DNA of 64,000 bases, from NCBI RefSeq assembly GCF_023715535.1, contig NZ_JAMBOI010000004.1:186001-250000 (forward strand). The letters are read 5' to 3'. Positions 46,237-56,093 of this stretch are shown one piece after another. Origin of the DNA: Sporosarcina luteola (lineage in GTDB: Bacteria > Bacillota > Bacilli > Bacillales_A > Planococcaceae). Both the position numbers and the translations under genes were made by a program. Numbering within the stretch: position 1 is the first letter of the stretch; the number at the start of each line of letters is the position of its first letter. A model generated the notes under the pieces. That model was not told where the DNA came from and did no database searches. It saw nothing but the letters and a program-made list of their open reading frames with translations.

Positions 46237-48386
46237 AAAAACCTGACTTCGATAAAGTTGATATTAGCAAACTGAAAACAGCTGTAGATCCTAGTGCAGA
46301 CGATACGCCTTTTCTTACGAACGAAGGTATTTCGATCAAGTCAAGCTACACAACTAAAGATGTGGAAGGCATTTCTCATTTGGATGACATGCCGGGCATC
46401 GCCCCGAATACGAGAGGGCCATACCCGACCATGTATGTCGCACGACCATGGACTGTGCGCCAATATGCCGGTTTCTCCACGGCCGAAGAGAGTAATGCAT
46501 TTTATAGAAGGAACTTGGCGATGGGACAAAAAGGCTTATCGGTAGCTTTCGACTTGGCAACTCACCGTGGATATGATTCAGATCATCCCCGGGTGACAGG
46601 GGATGTCGGAAAAGCGGGAGTGGCAATCGATTCTGTAGAAGATATGAAAATCCTTTTTGACGGGATTCCGCTTGACCAGATGTCCGTCTCCATGACAATG
46701 AATGGTGCCGTTTTGCCGATCATGGCTTTTTACATCGTTGCGGCGGAGGAGCAGGGCGTATCTCCGGAAAAGCTTGCAGGTACAATTCAAAACGATATAT
46801 TGAAAGAATATATGGTGAGGAACACTTACATCTTCCCTCCAGAAATGTCGATGCGTATTATCGCTGATATTTTTGAATACACTTCCAAAAACATGCCGAA
46901 ATTCAACTCGATTTCGATATCGGGATACCATATGCAAGAGGCGGGGGCAACGGCGGATATCGAGCTTGCCTATACATTGGCGGATGGGCTTGAGTACGTT
47001 CGTACCGGTTTGAAAGCGGGAATAGACATCGATTCATTCGCACCGCGTCTATCTTTCTTTTGGGCGATCGGTATGAACTACTTCATGGAAATCGCGAAAA
47101 TGCGGGCGGCACGGAAAATCTGGGCGCAGATGATGCAATCTTTCAATCCGTCCAATCCTAAATCCCTTGCATTGAGGACACATTCCCAGACGTCAGGGTG
47201 GAGTTTGACTGAGCAGGATCCTTTTAATAATGTCACTCGCACATTAGTGGAAGCGAATGCTGCGGCAATGGGACATACACAGTCCTTGCATACGAATGCA
47301 CTCGACGAAGCGATAGCACTGCCAACAGATTTCTCTGCACGGATAGCACGAAACACTCAATTGTTCCTTCAAGAGGAAACGAATATGACGAAGACAATCG
47401 ATCCTTGGGGCGGTTCCTATTATGTAGAAAGGCTGACCGCTGACTTGATGGAAAAAGCATGGGAGCTCATCGAGGAAATCGAAGACTTGGGCGGAATGGC
47501 AAAGGCGATTGAGACCGGTTTGCCAAAGATGAAAATCGAGGAAGCAGCTGCCAAACGTCAAGCGAAAATCGACTCCCGCACGGAAACGATTGTCGGTGTG
47601 AATAAATACCGGCTTGAAAAGGAAGAGGCTATCGATATATTGGAGATCGACAACTCCGTCGTACGACAAAAACAAATCGCTCGCATTCATCAGATGAAAG
47701 AATTGCGCGATGAAGCCAACGTCACCGCCTCCTTGGAAGCACTGACGGAGGCAGCGCGCGATGGAAACGGAAATCTACTGGCACTATCGGTGACTGCGGC
47801 TCGTGCAAGAGCGACAATCGGAGAAATATCCGATGCAATCGAGAAAGTGTCCGGTAGACACAAAGCGGTTATCCGATCTGTAAGCGGCGTCTATAGCTCG
47901 AATTTCTCAAATGTAGATGAAATCCACGAAGTGAAGGCGATGGCTGACGAGTTTTTGGAAAATGAAGGCCGGCGTCCACGCATCCTCATTGCGAAAATGG
48001 GACAGGACGGCCATGACCGCGGGGCGAAAGTGATAGCTTCGTCATTTGCCGACTTAGGGTTTGACGTCGATATCGGTCCTTTATTCCAAACTCCGGAAGA
48101 GACTGCATTGCAGGCGGCGGAAAATGACGTCCATGTGATTGGGGTCAGTTCGCTTGCTGCTGGGCATAAGACGCTAGTTCCAGAGCTGCGCAATGAGCTA
48201 GCGAAAATCGGAAGGGAAGACATCCTGATCGTTGTCGGGGGAGTCATTCCCGCACAAGACTATGATTTCCTGCGGGAAAACGGTGCAACGGCCATTTTCG
48301 GTCCGGGAACGGTCATACCTGTTGCGGCGCAAAAAGTGATTGAGGACATCTATCGTGCGCTCGGTTACGAGGAAGTGATGGATTGA
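46233..48386 (+). CDS. mutB: Methylmalonyl-CoA mutase large (catalytic) subunit
   Basis: The catalytic subunit, 717 residues. The barrel domain carries [22 protein letters not shown] and the substrate-side segment [20 protein letters not shown]. The C-terminal cobalamin domain has [15 protein letters not shown] near residue 590, whose His is the lower cobalt ligand, and [11 protein letters not shown] and VVGGVIP further on. Start ATG 46233 follows AAGGAGGG and overlaps the mutA stop (ATGA). meaB begins within its stop codon. Confidence 0.95.
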   Translation: MKKPDFDKVDISKLKTAVDPSADDTPFLTNEGISIKSSYTTKDVEGISHLDDMPGIAPNTRGPYPTMYVARPWTVRQYAGFSTAEESNAFYRRNLAMGQKGLSVAFDLATHRGYDSDHPRVTGDVGKAGVAIDSVEDMKILFDGIPLDQMSVSMTMNGAVLPIMAFYIVAAEEQGVSPEKLAGTIQNDILKEYMVRNTYIFPPEMSMRIIADIFEYTSKNMPKFNSISISGYHMQEAGATADIELAYTLADGLEYVRTGLKAGIDIDSFAPRLSFFWAIGMNYFMEIAKMRAARKIWAQMMQSFNPSNPKSLALRTHSQTSGWSLTEQDPFNNVTRTLVEANAAAMGHTQSLHTNALDEAIALPTDFSARIARNTQLFLQEETNMTKTIDPWGGSYYVERLTADLMEKAWELIEEIEDLGGMAKAIETGLPKMKIEEAAAKRQAKIDSRTETIVGVNKYRLEKEEAIDILEIDNSVVRQKQIARIHQMKELRDEANVTASLEALTEAARDGNGNLLALSVTAARARATIGEISDAIEKVSGRHKAVIRSVSGVYSSNFSNVDEIHEVKAMADEFLENEGRRPRILIAKMGQDGHDRGAKVIASSFADLGFDVDIGPLFQTPEETALQAAENDVHVIGVSSLAAGHKTLVPELRNELAKIGREDILIVVGGVIPAQDYDFLRENGATAIFGPGTVIPVAAQKVIEDIYRALGYEEVMD

Positions 48387-49468
48387 GCAAGAAGGAACAT
48401 TTCCAGAATGACAGTGCAATGCATGTAATGAACGGCATTGAGTCGCGGCATGATGGCATGGTGGCGCATAAGCGCAAACGATTTGTGAGAAAAGAAAAGA
48501 ATATTGACATCAATGGATTGTATGAAGAAATCAGCAAAGGCTCAAGACTGCACTTATCAAAGGCGATCACCCTTCTGGAAAGCCAGGCGGAACCGGATCA
48601 GAAGGCAGGGCAGGAATTATTAAAGAGATTGCTGCCGAATACAGGAAACAGCATTCGGATCGGTGTCACTGGAGTGCCCGGTGCGGGAAAGAGTACATTT
48701 ATAGAAACGTTTGGACTTCAATTGGCTGAAGCCGGACATAAGGTCGCTGTGCTTGCCATCGATCCGAGTTCGACAGTGACAGGCGGGAGCATTTTAGGCG
48801 ATAAGACTAGAATGGAGGCACTCGCAAAACATCCGAACGCCTTCATCCGTCCTTCGCCGTCTTCCGGAACTCTCGGAGGCGTGCATAAAAAGACGCGTGA
48901 AACGATGCTGCTTTGCGAAGCTGCAGGATATGACATCATTCTCATTGAAACGGTCGGCGTCGGCCAAAGTGAAACCGTTGTTAGGGGAATGGTCGATTTC
49001 TTCATGTTGCTCGTTTTGACAGGTGCAGGTGATGAGCTTCAAGGCATGAAAAAAGGGATCATGGAATTAGCTGATTGTATGATCGTCCACAAAGCTGATG
49101 GAGATAACGTAAAACTCGCTAGTAAGACGGTAAGGGAGTACCGCCAACTTCTCCATTTCCTCCAGCCGGCAACCCTAGGATGGACGACGACTGCATTGCC
49201 TGTGTCATCGCTGGAACGCACCGGCTTTAAAACAGTGTGGGAAACAATTAAAACGTTCCAGGTCGAAATGAAGGCAAGCGGAGTCTGGAGAGAAAGAAGG
49301 CAGTCCCAGACGAAAGATTGGTTCCATTCAATGATAAGGGATCGATTGATCGATAGTTTCTTTTCGCAGCAAGGGAAAAAAGAGTTGGTTACCGAACTCG
49401 AAAAACAGCTGCTTACAGGTGAAATGACAGTTGCAAGTGCGGTTGATAAGATACTTCCCATGAAGTGA
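48383..49468 (+). CDS. meaB: MeaB-type GTPase, methylmalonyl-CoA mutase chaperone
   Basis: MeaB protects and reloads methylmalonyl-CoA mutase with adenosylcobalamin using GTP. The protein has 361 residues of the ArgK/MeaB G3E GTPase family: Walker [13 protein letters not shown] (about residues 94-105), [29 protein letters not shown] as switch region and HKADGDN for guanine recognition. It starts with TTG overlapping the mutB stop. The first 45 residues are basic and low in conservation. Confidence 0.92.
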   Translation: MSKKEHFQNDSAMHVMNGIESRHDGMVAHKRKRFVRKEKNIDINGLYEEISKGSRLHLSKAITLLESQAEPDQKAGQELLKRLLPNTGNSIRIGVTGVPGAGKSTFIETFGLQLAEAGHKVAVLAIDPSSTVTGGSILGDKTRMEALAKHPNAFIRPSPSSGTLGGVHKKTRETMLLCEAAGYDIILIETVGVGQSETVVRGMVDFFMLLVLTGAGDELQGMKKGIMELADCMIVHKADGDNVKLASKTVREYRQLLHFLQPATLGWTTTALPVSSLERTGFKTVWETIKTFQVEMKASGVWRERRQSQTKDWFHSMIRDRLIDSFFSQQGKKELVTELEKQLLTGEMTVASAVDKILPMK

Positions 49469-49523
49469 CTTCAATGCAAGCATGTTCGGCAAGACATCCG
49501 ACTATGTTTTTAAGTCCGGTTTT

Positions 49524-49552
49524 TTGCAAGTGTACCAGCCAACTGCTATGAT
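49524..49552 (+). promoter_or_regulatory. Sigma-A promoter of brxB
   Basis: TTGCAA (49524-49529), a 17-base spacer and TATGAT (49547-49552), 31 bases before the start. Confidence 0.6.
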
Positions 49553-49582
49553 GAAAATATATTTTGAAAGGGGCCGATCCGA

Positions 49583-50023
49583 ATGACTATGGATTTCAAC
49601 TTTTATATGGAAGATATTACGAAGCAAGCACGGTCTGAAATGGAAGCAAGCGGGTATGAGCAACTGACAACTCCCGAGGAAGTGGAAGCGGCATTCAAAC
49701 GACCAGGAACGACGCTCGTCATGGTGAACTCCGTTTGTGGATGTGCAGGCGGAATTGCGCGACCTGCTGCAGCACATGCTGTTCATTACGATAAACGGCC
49801 GGATCACCTAGTTACTGTTTTTGCGGGTCAAGATAAGGAAGCGACTGCATATGCACGCATGATTTTCGGTGAAGACCATCTTCCTTCATCCCCATCTTTT
49901 GCTTTATTGAAAGACGGGAAGGTTGTTGCAGAAGTCGGACGCTATGAAATTGAAGGACATGATCCGATGTCCGTCGTTACAAACCTGCAAAGCCAATTTG
50001 AAGAGCATTGTGAGGAAATATAA
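49583..50023 (+). CDS. brxB: Bacilliredoxin BrxB (YqiW family)
   Basis: Bacilliredoxins remove bacillithiol from oxidised proteins. The protein has 146 residues with the characteristic CGC active site at residues 52-54 ([15 protein letters not shown]). The paired family members BrxA and BrxB differ little; the position downstream of the bkd genes matches B. subtilis yqiW (brxB). Start ATG 49583 follows GAAAGGGG. A terminator lies directly behind it. Confidence 0.9.
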   Translation: MTMDFNFYMEDITKQARSEMEASGYEQLTTPEEVEAAFKRPGTTLVMVNSVCGCAGGIARPAAAHAVHYDKRPDHLVTVFAGQDKEATAYARMIFGEDHLPSSPSFALLKDGKVVAEVGRYEIEGHDPMSVVTNLQSQFEEHCEEI

Positions 50024-50053
50024 AAAACAGTCCCTCGGGACTGTTTTTTTTTA
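50022..50053. terminator. Bidirectional terminator between brxB and prli42
   Basis: AAAAACAGTCC and GGACTGTTTTT form a perfect 11-bp stem with long A- and T-runs on the two sides, between converging genes. Confidence 0.92.
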
Positions 50054-50056
50054 CAC

Positions 50057-50152
50057 TTATAAAAGAACGCTCAAACCAATCAGGACACTTGAAGCGACCA
50101 TAGCGGCAATCATTAAATAGACAACGACTTTTTGTACTTTTTTATTGCTCAT
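50057..50152 (-). CDS. prli42: Stressosome-associated miniprotein Prli42
   Basis: A 31-residue protein, MSNKKVQKVVVYLMIAAM followed by VASSVLIGLSVLL, with a basic start and a single membrane helix. Prli42 was described in Listeria as a membrane miniprotein that anchors the stressosome, and it is conserved in Bacillota with this basic NKK...VV(Y)LM pattern. GAGGAGAT lies 8 bases before the ATG (minus strand), and a promoter, TTGAGA-16-TAAAAT, lies upstream at 50212-50185. It is too short for most gene finders. The name rests on pattern and length. Confidence 0.85.
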   Translation of the reverse strand: MSNKKVQKVVVYLMIAAMVASSVLIGLSVLL

Positions 50153-50184
50153 CGGACAAATCTCCTCGCATTATAGATACTTCC

Positions 50185-50212
50185 ATTTTAACAGATTCCC
50201 TAAAATTCTCAA
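50185..50212 (-). promoter_or_regulatory. Promoter of prli42
   Basis: On the minus strand, TTGAGA (50212-50207), a 16-base spacer and TAAAAT (50190-50185), about 33 bases before the start codon. Confidence 0.55.
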
Positions 50213-50265
50213 GATGTAGCGGATTTAAATAGAAAACGTTACAATGGATTGAAGGAGGCGTTCAA

Positions 50266-50685
50266 ATGAAAAAAGTGGATCATATCGGAATTGCCATTAA
50301 CGATTTGAATAATGCGCTGCCATATTACATAGAAACATTAGGATTGAAATTGCTTGGAATTGAAGAAGTTGAAAGTCAAAAAGTGAAAGTTGCATTTATC
50401 GATGCTGGAAATTGTAAGATTGAGCTCCTTGAGCCAATCGGAGAAGATGGAGCGATTGCGAAATTCCTTGAGAAACGCGGGGAAGGCATCCATCATATTG
50501 CGTTCGGTGTTTCTGACATACGGATAAGAATGGAAGAGTTGAAGGAAAAAGGCGTGCAATTGCTGCAAGAGGAGCCCAAGCCCGGCGCAGGTGGTGCTGA
50601 AGTTGCCTTCCTGCATCCGAAATCATCTTTTGGGGTGCTGTATGAACTATGCGACAAAGGGGATAAGCCGAATGGACATTTATGA
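50266..50685 (+). CDS. mce: Methylmalonyl-CoA epimerase
   Basis: Mce converts (S)- to (R)-methylmalonyl-CoA, the form used by the mutase. The protein has 139 residues of the glyoxalase/VOC fold: VDHIGIAINDLNNALPYY with metal-binding His, KIELLEP, GIHHIAFGVSDI and GVLYELCDK with the last metal Glu. ATG 50266 is preceded by GAAGGAGG. It overlaps the carboxylase subunit gene by 14 bases, placing the two steps of the propionate path in one transcript. Confidence 0.93.
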   Translation: MKKVDHIGIAINDLNNALPYYIETLGLKLLGIEEVESQKVKVAFIDAGNCKIELLEPIGEDGAIAKFLEKRGEGIHHIAFGVSDIRIRMEELKEKGVQLLQEEPKPGAGGAEVAFLHPKSSFGVLYELCDKGDKPNGHL

Positions 50686-52219
50686 TAAAATCAATGAATT
50701 ATACGACAGGAAACGGGAGATCGAACTAGGCGGAGGAGATGAGCGGATCGCCAGGCAGCATGAAAAGGGGAAATTGACAGCCAGGGAACGGATCAATCTA
50801 TTGCTGGACGAAGGTTCATTTGTCGAGTTGAATCCTTTTGTCATACATAGGACTCGTGATTTTGGCATGGACAAGCAGATTGGGCCAGGAGACGGCGTCG
50901 TGACAGGATACGGGAAGATTGACGGACGTCCGGTTTACCTTTTCTCACAAGACTTCACAGTTTTTGGCGGCGCTCTTGGAGAAATGCACGCCATGAAAAT
51001 TGCGAACGTCATGGACTTGGCCGCGAAGAATGGCGCACCATTCATCGGTTTGAACGATTCAGGAGGCGCACGAATTCAGGAAGGTGTCGTTTCACTCGAT
51101 GGCTACGGTGAAATCTTTTATCGCAATGCGATTTATTCCGGGGTCATCCCTCAAATTTCCGTCATTTTAGGGCCATGTGCGGGTGGGGCGGTCTATTCTC
51201 CTGCCATCACCGATTTCGTATTCATGACGGACGAAACGAGCCAAATGTTCATAACTGGCCCGAAAGTCATTGAAACGGTGACAGGTGAGAAGATTTCATC
51301 CGAAGATTTGGGTGGATCGAAAGTACATAATTCCATTAGCGGGAACGCCCATTTCCGCGGCAAAGATGAGAAGACGGTTTTGGAACAAGTGCGTCATCTC
51401 CTATCCTATCTTCCGCAAAACAATAATGAAAAGACTCCTATGCTCGAAACCGAGTCGGAAGAAAATTATCGAAACGATCTGGCGGATGTCGTCCCTTACG
51501 AAACGATTCGCCCTTACGATGTACGCAAAGTCATCGAACAAGTCGTTGATGAAAATTCGTTTCTCGAAGTGCAGGCGGAATTTGCAAAGAATGCGGTTGT
51601 CGGTTTCGCCAGGATGAGAGGCGAGTCGGTAGGGTTGATATGCAACCAGCCGAAAGTGATGGCAGGAGGGCTTGATATCAATTCGTCCGATAAGATTGCC
51701 CGATTCATACGCACATGTGATTCATTTAATATCCCGCTAATTACGTTTGAAGACGTCACCGGTTTCTTCCCGGGAGTAAAGCAGGAGCATGGTGGGATCA
51801 TCCGCCATGGCGCGAAAATCCTTTATGCCTATTCGGAAGCGACAGTTCCGAAAATTACTGTCATCTTGCGGAAAGCGTTCGGGGGTGCCTATGTCGCATT
51901 GAACTCGAAGGCGATCGGCGCGGATGTTGTCTATGCATGGCCGAATGCGGAAATAGCCGTCATGGGTGCGGAAGGGGCAGCAAACATCATATTTGCACGT
52001 GAAATTGCAAATAGCGATGACCCGGATTCGACGAGGGCTGACAAAATCGAAGAGTATAGGGCGAAGTTTGCCAACCCGTACGTCGCTGCTTCCCACGGGA
52101 TGGTAGATGATGTGATAGATCCAAGGGAGACACGCATCAAACTTTTGCAGGCGCTTGAAATGATGAGGAATAAGCAAGAGACGAGACCGAAGAAAAAGCA
52201 CGGCAACATACCATTGTAA
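50672..52219 (+). CDS. Acyl-CoA (propionyl-CoA) carboxylase, carboxyltransferase subunit
   Basis: A protein of 515 residues of the PccB/MmdA carboxyltransferase family (B. subtilis yqjD). It should move carboxyl from biotin to propionyl-CoA to give methylmalonyl-CoA. Family segments: DFTVFGGALGEMHAMKI, GLNDSGGARIQEGVVSL, GPCAGGAVYSPAITDF, and in the second half FEDVTGFFPGVKQEHGGIIRHGAK and RKAFGGAYVALNSK. No biotin carboxylase or carrier subunit lies beside it. Methylmalonyl-CoA decarboxylase alpha subunit is a close relative and cannot be excluded. Confidence 0.88.
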   Translation: MDIYDKINELYDRKREIELGGGDERIARQHEKGKLTARERINLLLDEGSFVELNPFVIHRTRDFGMDKQIGPGDGVVTGYGKIDGRPVYLFSQDFTVFGGALGEMHAMKIANVMDLAAKNGAPFIGLNDSGGARIQEGVVSLDGYGEIFYRNAIYSGVIPQISVILGPCAGGAVYSPAITDFVFMTDETSQMFITGPKVIETVTGEKISSEDLGGSKVHNSISGNAHFRGKDEKTVLEQVRHLLSYLPQNNNEKTPMLETESEENYRNDLADVVPYETIRPYDVRKVIEQVVDENSFLEVQAEFAKNAVVGFARMRGESVGLICNQPKVMAGGLDINSSDKIARFIRTCDSFNIPLITFEDVTGFFPGVKQEHGGIIRHGAKILYAYSEATVPKITVILRKAFGGAYVALNSKAIGADVVYAWPNAEIAVMGAEGAANIIFAREIANSDDPDSTRADKIEEYRAKFANPYVAASHGMVDDVIDPRETRIKLLQALEMMRNKQETRPKKKHGNIPL

Positions 52220-52249
52220 AGGAACGAAGACGAAGGAGAGAGATGCATA

Positions 52250-53377
52250 GTGAATGCACAACGGCTATTGGATGAGTTTTTTGAGCTAGTACAAATTGAT
52301 TCCGAAACGAAGCATGAAGAAGGAATTGTAAATGTACTGAAGGAGAAAATGGAGAGTCTCGGTTTTACAGTTATTGAAGACGACACAAAAGAAGTCACTG
52401 GACATGGCGCGGGAAACTTGATCGCAACATTGAAGGGCACCGTCGAAAGTGCTGATCCGATCTACTTTACTTGCCATATGGATACGGTCGTTCCAGGCAA
52501 GGGGATCAAGCCTGAATTGCGTGAGGACGGATACATTTATTCGGATGGAACGACGATTTTAGGTGCGGATGATAAAGCTGGAATTGCCGCTTTATTTGAA
52601 ATGGCAAGAGTGTTGAAAGAAGAAAATATACCGCACGGGGATATCCAATTCATCATAACGGCAGGCGAAGAAAGCGGACTAGTGGGAGCGAAGGCGATGG
52701 ATCCATCGCTGTTTAAAGCCAAATATGGTTATGCTGTAGACAGTGATGGGAAAGTAGGCGGCATTGTAACTGCAGCCCCTTATCAGGCCAAACTATGGAC
52801 GACGATACATGGCAAGACGGCCCACGCCGGAGTGGCTCCTGAGAAAGGCGTTTCAGCAATCAATATCGCTGCCAAGTCGATTGCAGCGATGACGCTTGGC
52901 CGTGTGGATTCGGAGACGACTGCAAATATCGGGCGTTTCGAAGGCGGACAGGCGACGAATATCGTTTGTGACGAAGTCAGGATTTTAGCGGAAGCCCGCT
53001 CCATCAATGAAGATAAGCTGGAAAAACAGACTGCCCATATGGTGGAAACATTTGAAAAGACGGCAGCTGCTATGGGCGGTAATGCTGTAACGGAAGTTAA
53101 GCTTATGTACCCTGGTTTCAGCTTCGATGAAGATGCGGAAGTTGTGCAAACGGCAATGGAAGCGATCCGTAATGTAGGAAGAGAACCTGAACTCATGACA
53201 AGCGGTGGCGGAAGCGACGGCAATGTATTCAATGGAGCAGGCGTGCCGACTGTGACATTATCGGTCGGCTATGAGGAAATCCATACAAAGAACGAGCGGA
53301 TGCCAGTGGAAGAATTGAATAAACTCACTGAATTATTGATTGAAATTGTACGCGTTGCTTCGACTAAGGGGATATGA
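52250..53377 (+). CDS. yqjE: M20-family peptidase, tripeptidase-like (YqjE)
   Basis: A cytoplasmic metallopeptidase of 375 residues, PepT-like subgroup of M20. The di-metal ligands are visible: FTCHMDTVVPGKG (His and Asp), ILGADDKAGIAAL (bridging Asp), ITAGEESGLVGAKAMD (catalytic Glu-Glu), and AVDSDGKVG. The dimerisation domain carries KTAHAGVAPEKGVSAINIAAKSI. Start GTG 52250 follows GAAGGAGAG. The gene order yqjD-yqjE is as in B. subtilis. Confidence 0.9.
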   Translation: MNAQRLLDEFFELVQIDSETKHEEGIVNVLKEKMESLGFTVIEDDTKEVTGHGAGNLIATLKGTVESADPIYFTCHMDTVVPGKGIKPELREDGYIYSDGTTILGADDKAGIAALFEMARVLKEENIPHGDIQFIITAGEESGLVGAKAMDPSLFKAKYGYAVDSDGKVGGIVTAAPYQAKLWTTIHGKTAHAGVAPEKGVSAINIAAKSIAAMTLGRVDSETTANIGRFEGGQATNIVCDEVRILAEARSINEDKLEKQTAHMVETFEKTAAAMGGNAVTEVKLMYPGFSFDEDAEVVQTAMEAIRNVGREPELMTSGGGSDGNVFNGAGVPTVTLSVGYEEIHTKNERMPVEELNKLTELLIEIVRVASTKGI

Positions 53378-53380
53378 GTG

Positions 53381-53851
53381 ATGAGCGATATGAAAGCGGT
53401 TATCATTCAATGCGGTCAAGAGGAATACGCTTTGCCCGTCGATACAGTCGTCTCGATTGAAAAACTGGAACGGACAAATCCGATCCCGCATCTGCCCGAT
53501 TATATGCTCGGATTGATGAAAATCAGAGGTGAATTGGTTCCGATTTTGGATTTCCAACAGATTCTTTACGGAAATTCGGCAAAAAATGATCCGAATGCAA
53601 GGATTGTAGTCGTGCAAACCGAAAAGCTGTTTATTGGATTGCTCGTTCTTGACGCAAAAGAGATATTGGATATCCCTGAAAGTAAGTTGACTTCATCAGG
53701 TTTGATGGCCTATTCAAAAACGCCATATTTCAAGACAGTCGCAAATCTGGAAGATCGGTTGATCACCGTTGTCGATGCTGAAATTCTCTCACGTACATTG
53801 ACGGGGATGGATCAAATCGGGCAATATATGCAAACAATAATAGAGAAATGA
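53381..53851 (+). CDS. Stand-alone CheW-domain protein
   Basis: A protein of 156 residues consisting of a single CheW domain, the scaffold that links chemoreceptors to CheA. The fold is recognisable from EEYALPVDTVVSIEKL, IPHLPDYMLGLMKIRGELVPILDF and ARIVVVQTEKLFIGLLVLDAKEIL. ATG 53381 follows AAGGGG; a GTG one codon earlier is possible. No other chemotaxis gene is in the window, and B. subtilis has no cheW at this place as far as I recall. It could be a CheW or CheV-like adaptor. Confidence 0.85.
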   Translation: MSDMKAVIIQCGQEEYALPVDTVVSIEKLERTNPIPHLPDYMLGLMKIRGELVPILDFQQILYGNSAKNDPNARIVVVQTEKLFIGLLVLDAKEILDIPESKLTSSGLMAYSKTPYFKTVANLEDRLITVVDAEILSRTLTGMDQIGQYMQTIIEK

Positions 53852-53857
53852 TGTAGT

Positions 53858-53886
53858 ACCGGATGGCTTCATCCATCCGGTTTTTT
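53858..53886 (+). terminator. Terminator of the cheW-like gene
   Basis: ACCGGATGG and CCATCCGGT form a perfect 9-bp stem with a CTTCAT loop and a T-run. Confidence 0.88.
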
Positions 53887-53911
53887 GAATGAAGCGATGG
53901 AGGTGAGGCAA

Positions 53912-55102
53912 ATGACATCTGTCCCGAATACACAGGCGAAAGTCATTCTTCATCTTGATATGAACAGCTTTTTCGCTTCCGTCGAACAGGCGTATGATCC
54001 GAAATTGAAAGGGATACCGATGGCGGTTGCTGGAAATCCTAAAGAGCGACGCGGCATTCTGGTCACGTGCTCATACGAGGCGAGGGCGCTTGGCATTTAC
54101 ACGACGATGTCTGTCGGCGAGGCTAGACGGATTTGTCCGGATCTTGTCATCGTGCCGCCCGACTTTGAAAAATACCGGGTTGCCTCCAACGCTGTTTTTA
54201 CGATTTTGAGATCATATACAGATCTAGTCGAGCCTGTTTCGATCGATGAAGCGTATATCGACATAACAGATATAGGTGGGTTGACAAATGCCGTGCAGAT
54301 TGCAGAACATATGCAACGGCGAATCTTTCATGAATTGGATCTGCCTTGCTCCATCGGAATCGCTCCGAATAAGTTTTTGGCGAAGACTGCTTCAGATATG
54401 AAAAAACCGATGGGGATAACGATTTTACGGAAAAGGCAAGTGCCCGATGTCATCTGGCCGTTGCCTGTCATAGAAATGCATGGGGTCGGCCAAAGCACTG
54501 AAAAACGCTTGAATGAGCTCGGCATAATGACTATCGGTGATTTGGCGAAAGCAGACGAAACAATAATCAAAAGCAAATTGGGCAAAAACGGCAACAGACT
54601 GCGAAACCGGGCAAACGGGATTGATTACCGGCCAGTCGATCCGGATGCGGCGGAGGAAAGAAAAAGTGTCGGCAGCTCAACGACATTGCCGGTCGACGAA
54701 ACGGAACTGTCTGTATGCCTTGAAATATTCAAGCGGTTATCTGTTAAAGTCGCACAGCGACTAGACAGGCTGCAACTAGCGGGCACGGTCGTCATGATCC
54801 AAATGAGGACATCAGACTGGCGAAACTTCACGAGAAGCCGTACAGTACTTAATCCGCTTTATAAAGCGGAAGATTTGTACAAGGAAGCCGCTGAACTGTT
54901 TCAACGGCATTGGGAAAGAGATCCGATTCGGCTTCTAGGTATTACGGTTTCAAATGTCATTCCGATGAACGAATTGAATGAGCAATTATCATTCGATAAT
55001 TTCGAACTGTATGCCAAAGAAGCGAAACTGGATGATCTCGTCTCGGAACTCGAGAAGAAATTCGGTCCGAATTCCGTTAAACGGGGGCTAAGAGAAAGGT
55101 AG
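53912..55102 (+). CDS. dinB: DNA polymerase IV
   Basis: A Y-family polymerase of 396 residues that copies past damaged template bases. Catalytic carboxylates lie in LHLDMNSFFASVEQAYDP and VSIDEAYIDITD; the helix-hairpin-helix region HGVGQSTEKRLNELGIMTIGDL and the little-finger domain follow. ATG 53912 follows TGGAGGTG. It corresponds to B. subtilis yqjH. No beta-clamp motif can be pointed to with confidence at the C-terminus. Confidence 0.93.
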   Translation: MTSVPNTQAKVILHLDMNSFFASVEQAYDPKLKGIPMAVAGNPKERRGILVTCSYEARALGIYTTMSVGEARRICPDLVIVPPDFEKYRVASNAVFTILRSYTDLVEPVSIDEAYIDITDIGGLTNAVQIAEHMQRRIFHELDLPCSIGIAPNKFLAKTASDMKKPMGITILRKRQVPDVIWPLPVIEMHGVGQSTEKRLNELGIMTIGDLAKADETIIKSKLGKNGNRLRNRANGIDYRPVDPDAAEERKSVGSSTTLPVDETELSVCLEIFKRLSVKVAQRLDRLQLAGTVVMIQMRTSDWRNFTRSRTVLNPLYKAEDLYKEAAELFQRHWERDPIRLLGITVSNVIPMNELNEQLSFDNFELYAKEAKLDDLVSELEKKFGPNSVKRGLRER

Positions 55103-55111
55103 GCGATTAAA

Positions 55112-56050
55112 TTGGAATTGTTTTTCTTAGGAACCGGAGCCGGCATGCCATCAAAGCAACGGAATACATCGTCTCTGATTCTTAACCTATCTGCAGAGCA
55201 AGCCGGCTATTGGATGTTTGATTGCGGAGAGGCTACTCAGCATCAATTGCTTAGAACTTCCATAAAACCACGGAAAATAAATAAGATTTTTATTACACAT
55301 CTGCATGGCGATCATATTTTTGGGTTACCCGGTTTCCTTGGATCCCGTTCGTTTTTAGGCGGCGAAGAAGAATTGGTCATTTACGGACCTGTAGGAATTA
55401 GAGAATGGATCTTGACCTCTCTTCGTGTAACGAAAACACATTTGACGTACCCTTTGAAAATCGAAGAGATTGAAGAAGGCGTAATCTTTGAAGATGATCA
55501 ATTCATAGTACGTACACAAGAACTCCAGCATGTTATCCAATGTTACGGTTTTAGAATCGAGCAGAAGCCGTTGCCTGGCAAGCTGCTTGTAGAGAAGGCA
55601 TTCGAATCGGGAGTTCCAAAAGGACCTATGTTGAAAAGATTGAAAGATGGGGAAGACGTCGAGCTGGACGATGGGCGTATCGTTTATAGCGACGACGTGA
55701 CGGGTGAACCGCAAAGTGGGTTTACAGTAGCTGTTCTCGGGGATACACAGTACTGTTCATCTGCTGTTGAATTGGCGAATGAAGCTGACATTCTCGTCCA
55801 TGAAGCCACTTTCGACAACGAGACCGGAGACCTTGCAAAAGACTATGGACATTCAACGATAGGCGATGCTGCACGGACAGCTGAAGAGGCAAATGTGAAG
55901 GCGTTAATCGCAAATCATATTAGCGCACGCTTCATGCCAGCCGATATTGCCAATCTCCAAGAGCAAGGCAGCACAATTTTCCCGAACATCCATATTGCAG
56001 AAGACTTCAGCCATTTCGAGTGGGTAAATGAACAGTTGATTAAAAAGTAA
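55112..56050 (+). CDS. rnz: Ribonuclease Z
   Basis: RNase Z cuts the 3' trailer from tRNA precursors. The protein has 312 residues of the metallo-beta-lactamase fold, with the zinc motif FITHLHGDHIFGLPGFLGSR, further ligands in AVLGDTQYC and ANHISARF, and a flexible-arm insertion near residues 150-175. The start is TTG 55112, nine bases after dinB. A strong terminator follows. Confidence 0.95.
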   Translation: MELFFLGTGAGMPSKQRNTSSLILNLSAEQAGYWMFDCGEATQHQLLRTSIKPRKINKIFITHLHGDHIFGLPGFLGSRSFLGGEEELVIYGPVGIREWILTSLRVTKTHLTYPLKIEEIEEGVIFEDDQFIVRTQELQHVIQCYGFRIEQKPLPGKLLVEKAFESGVPKGPMLKRLKDGEDVELDDGRIVYSDDVTGEPQSGFTVAVLGDTQYCSSAVELANEADILVHEATFDNETGDLAKDYGHSTIGDAARTAEEANVKALIANHISARFMPADIANLQEQGSTIFPNIHIAEDFSHFEWVNEQLIKK

Positions 56051-56090
56051 AGCTGCCGCAGTCCTTGTTGACAAGCGGCAGCTTTTCTAG
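56049..56090. terminator. Bidirectional terminator between rnz and namA
   Basis: AAAGCTGCCGC (56049-56059) and GCGGCAGCTTT (56075-56085) form a perfect 11-bp stem with T and A runs, between converging genes. Confidence 0.88.
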
Positions 56091-56093
56091 ATT

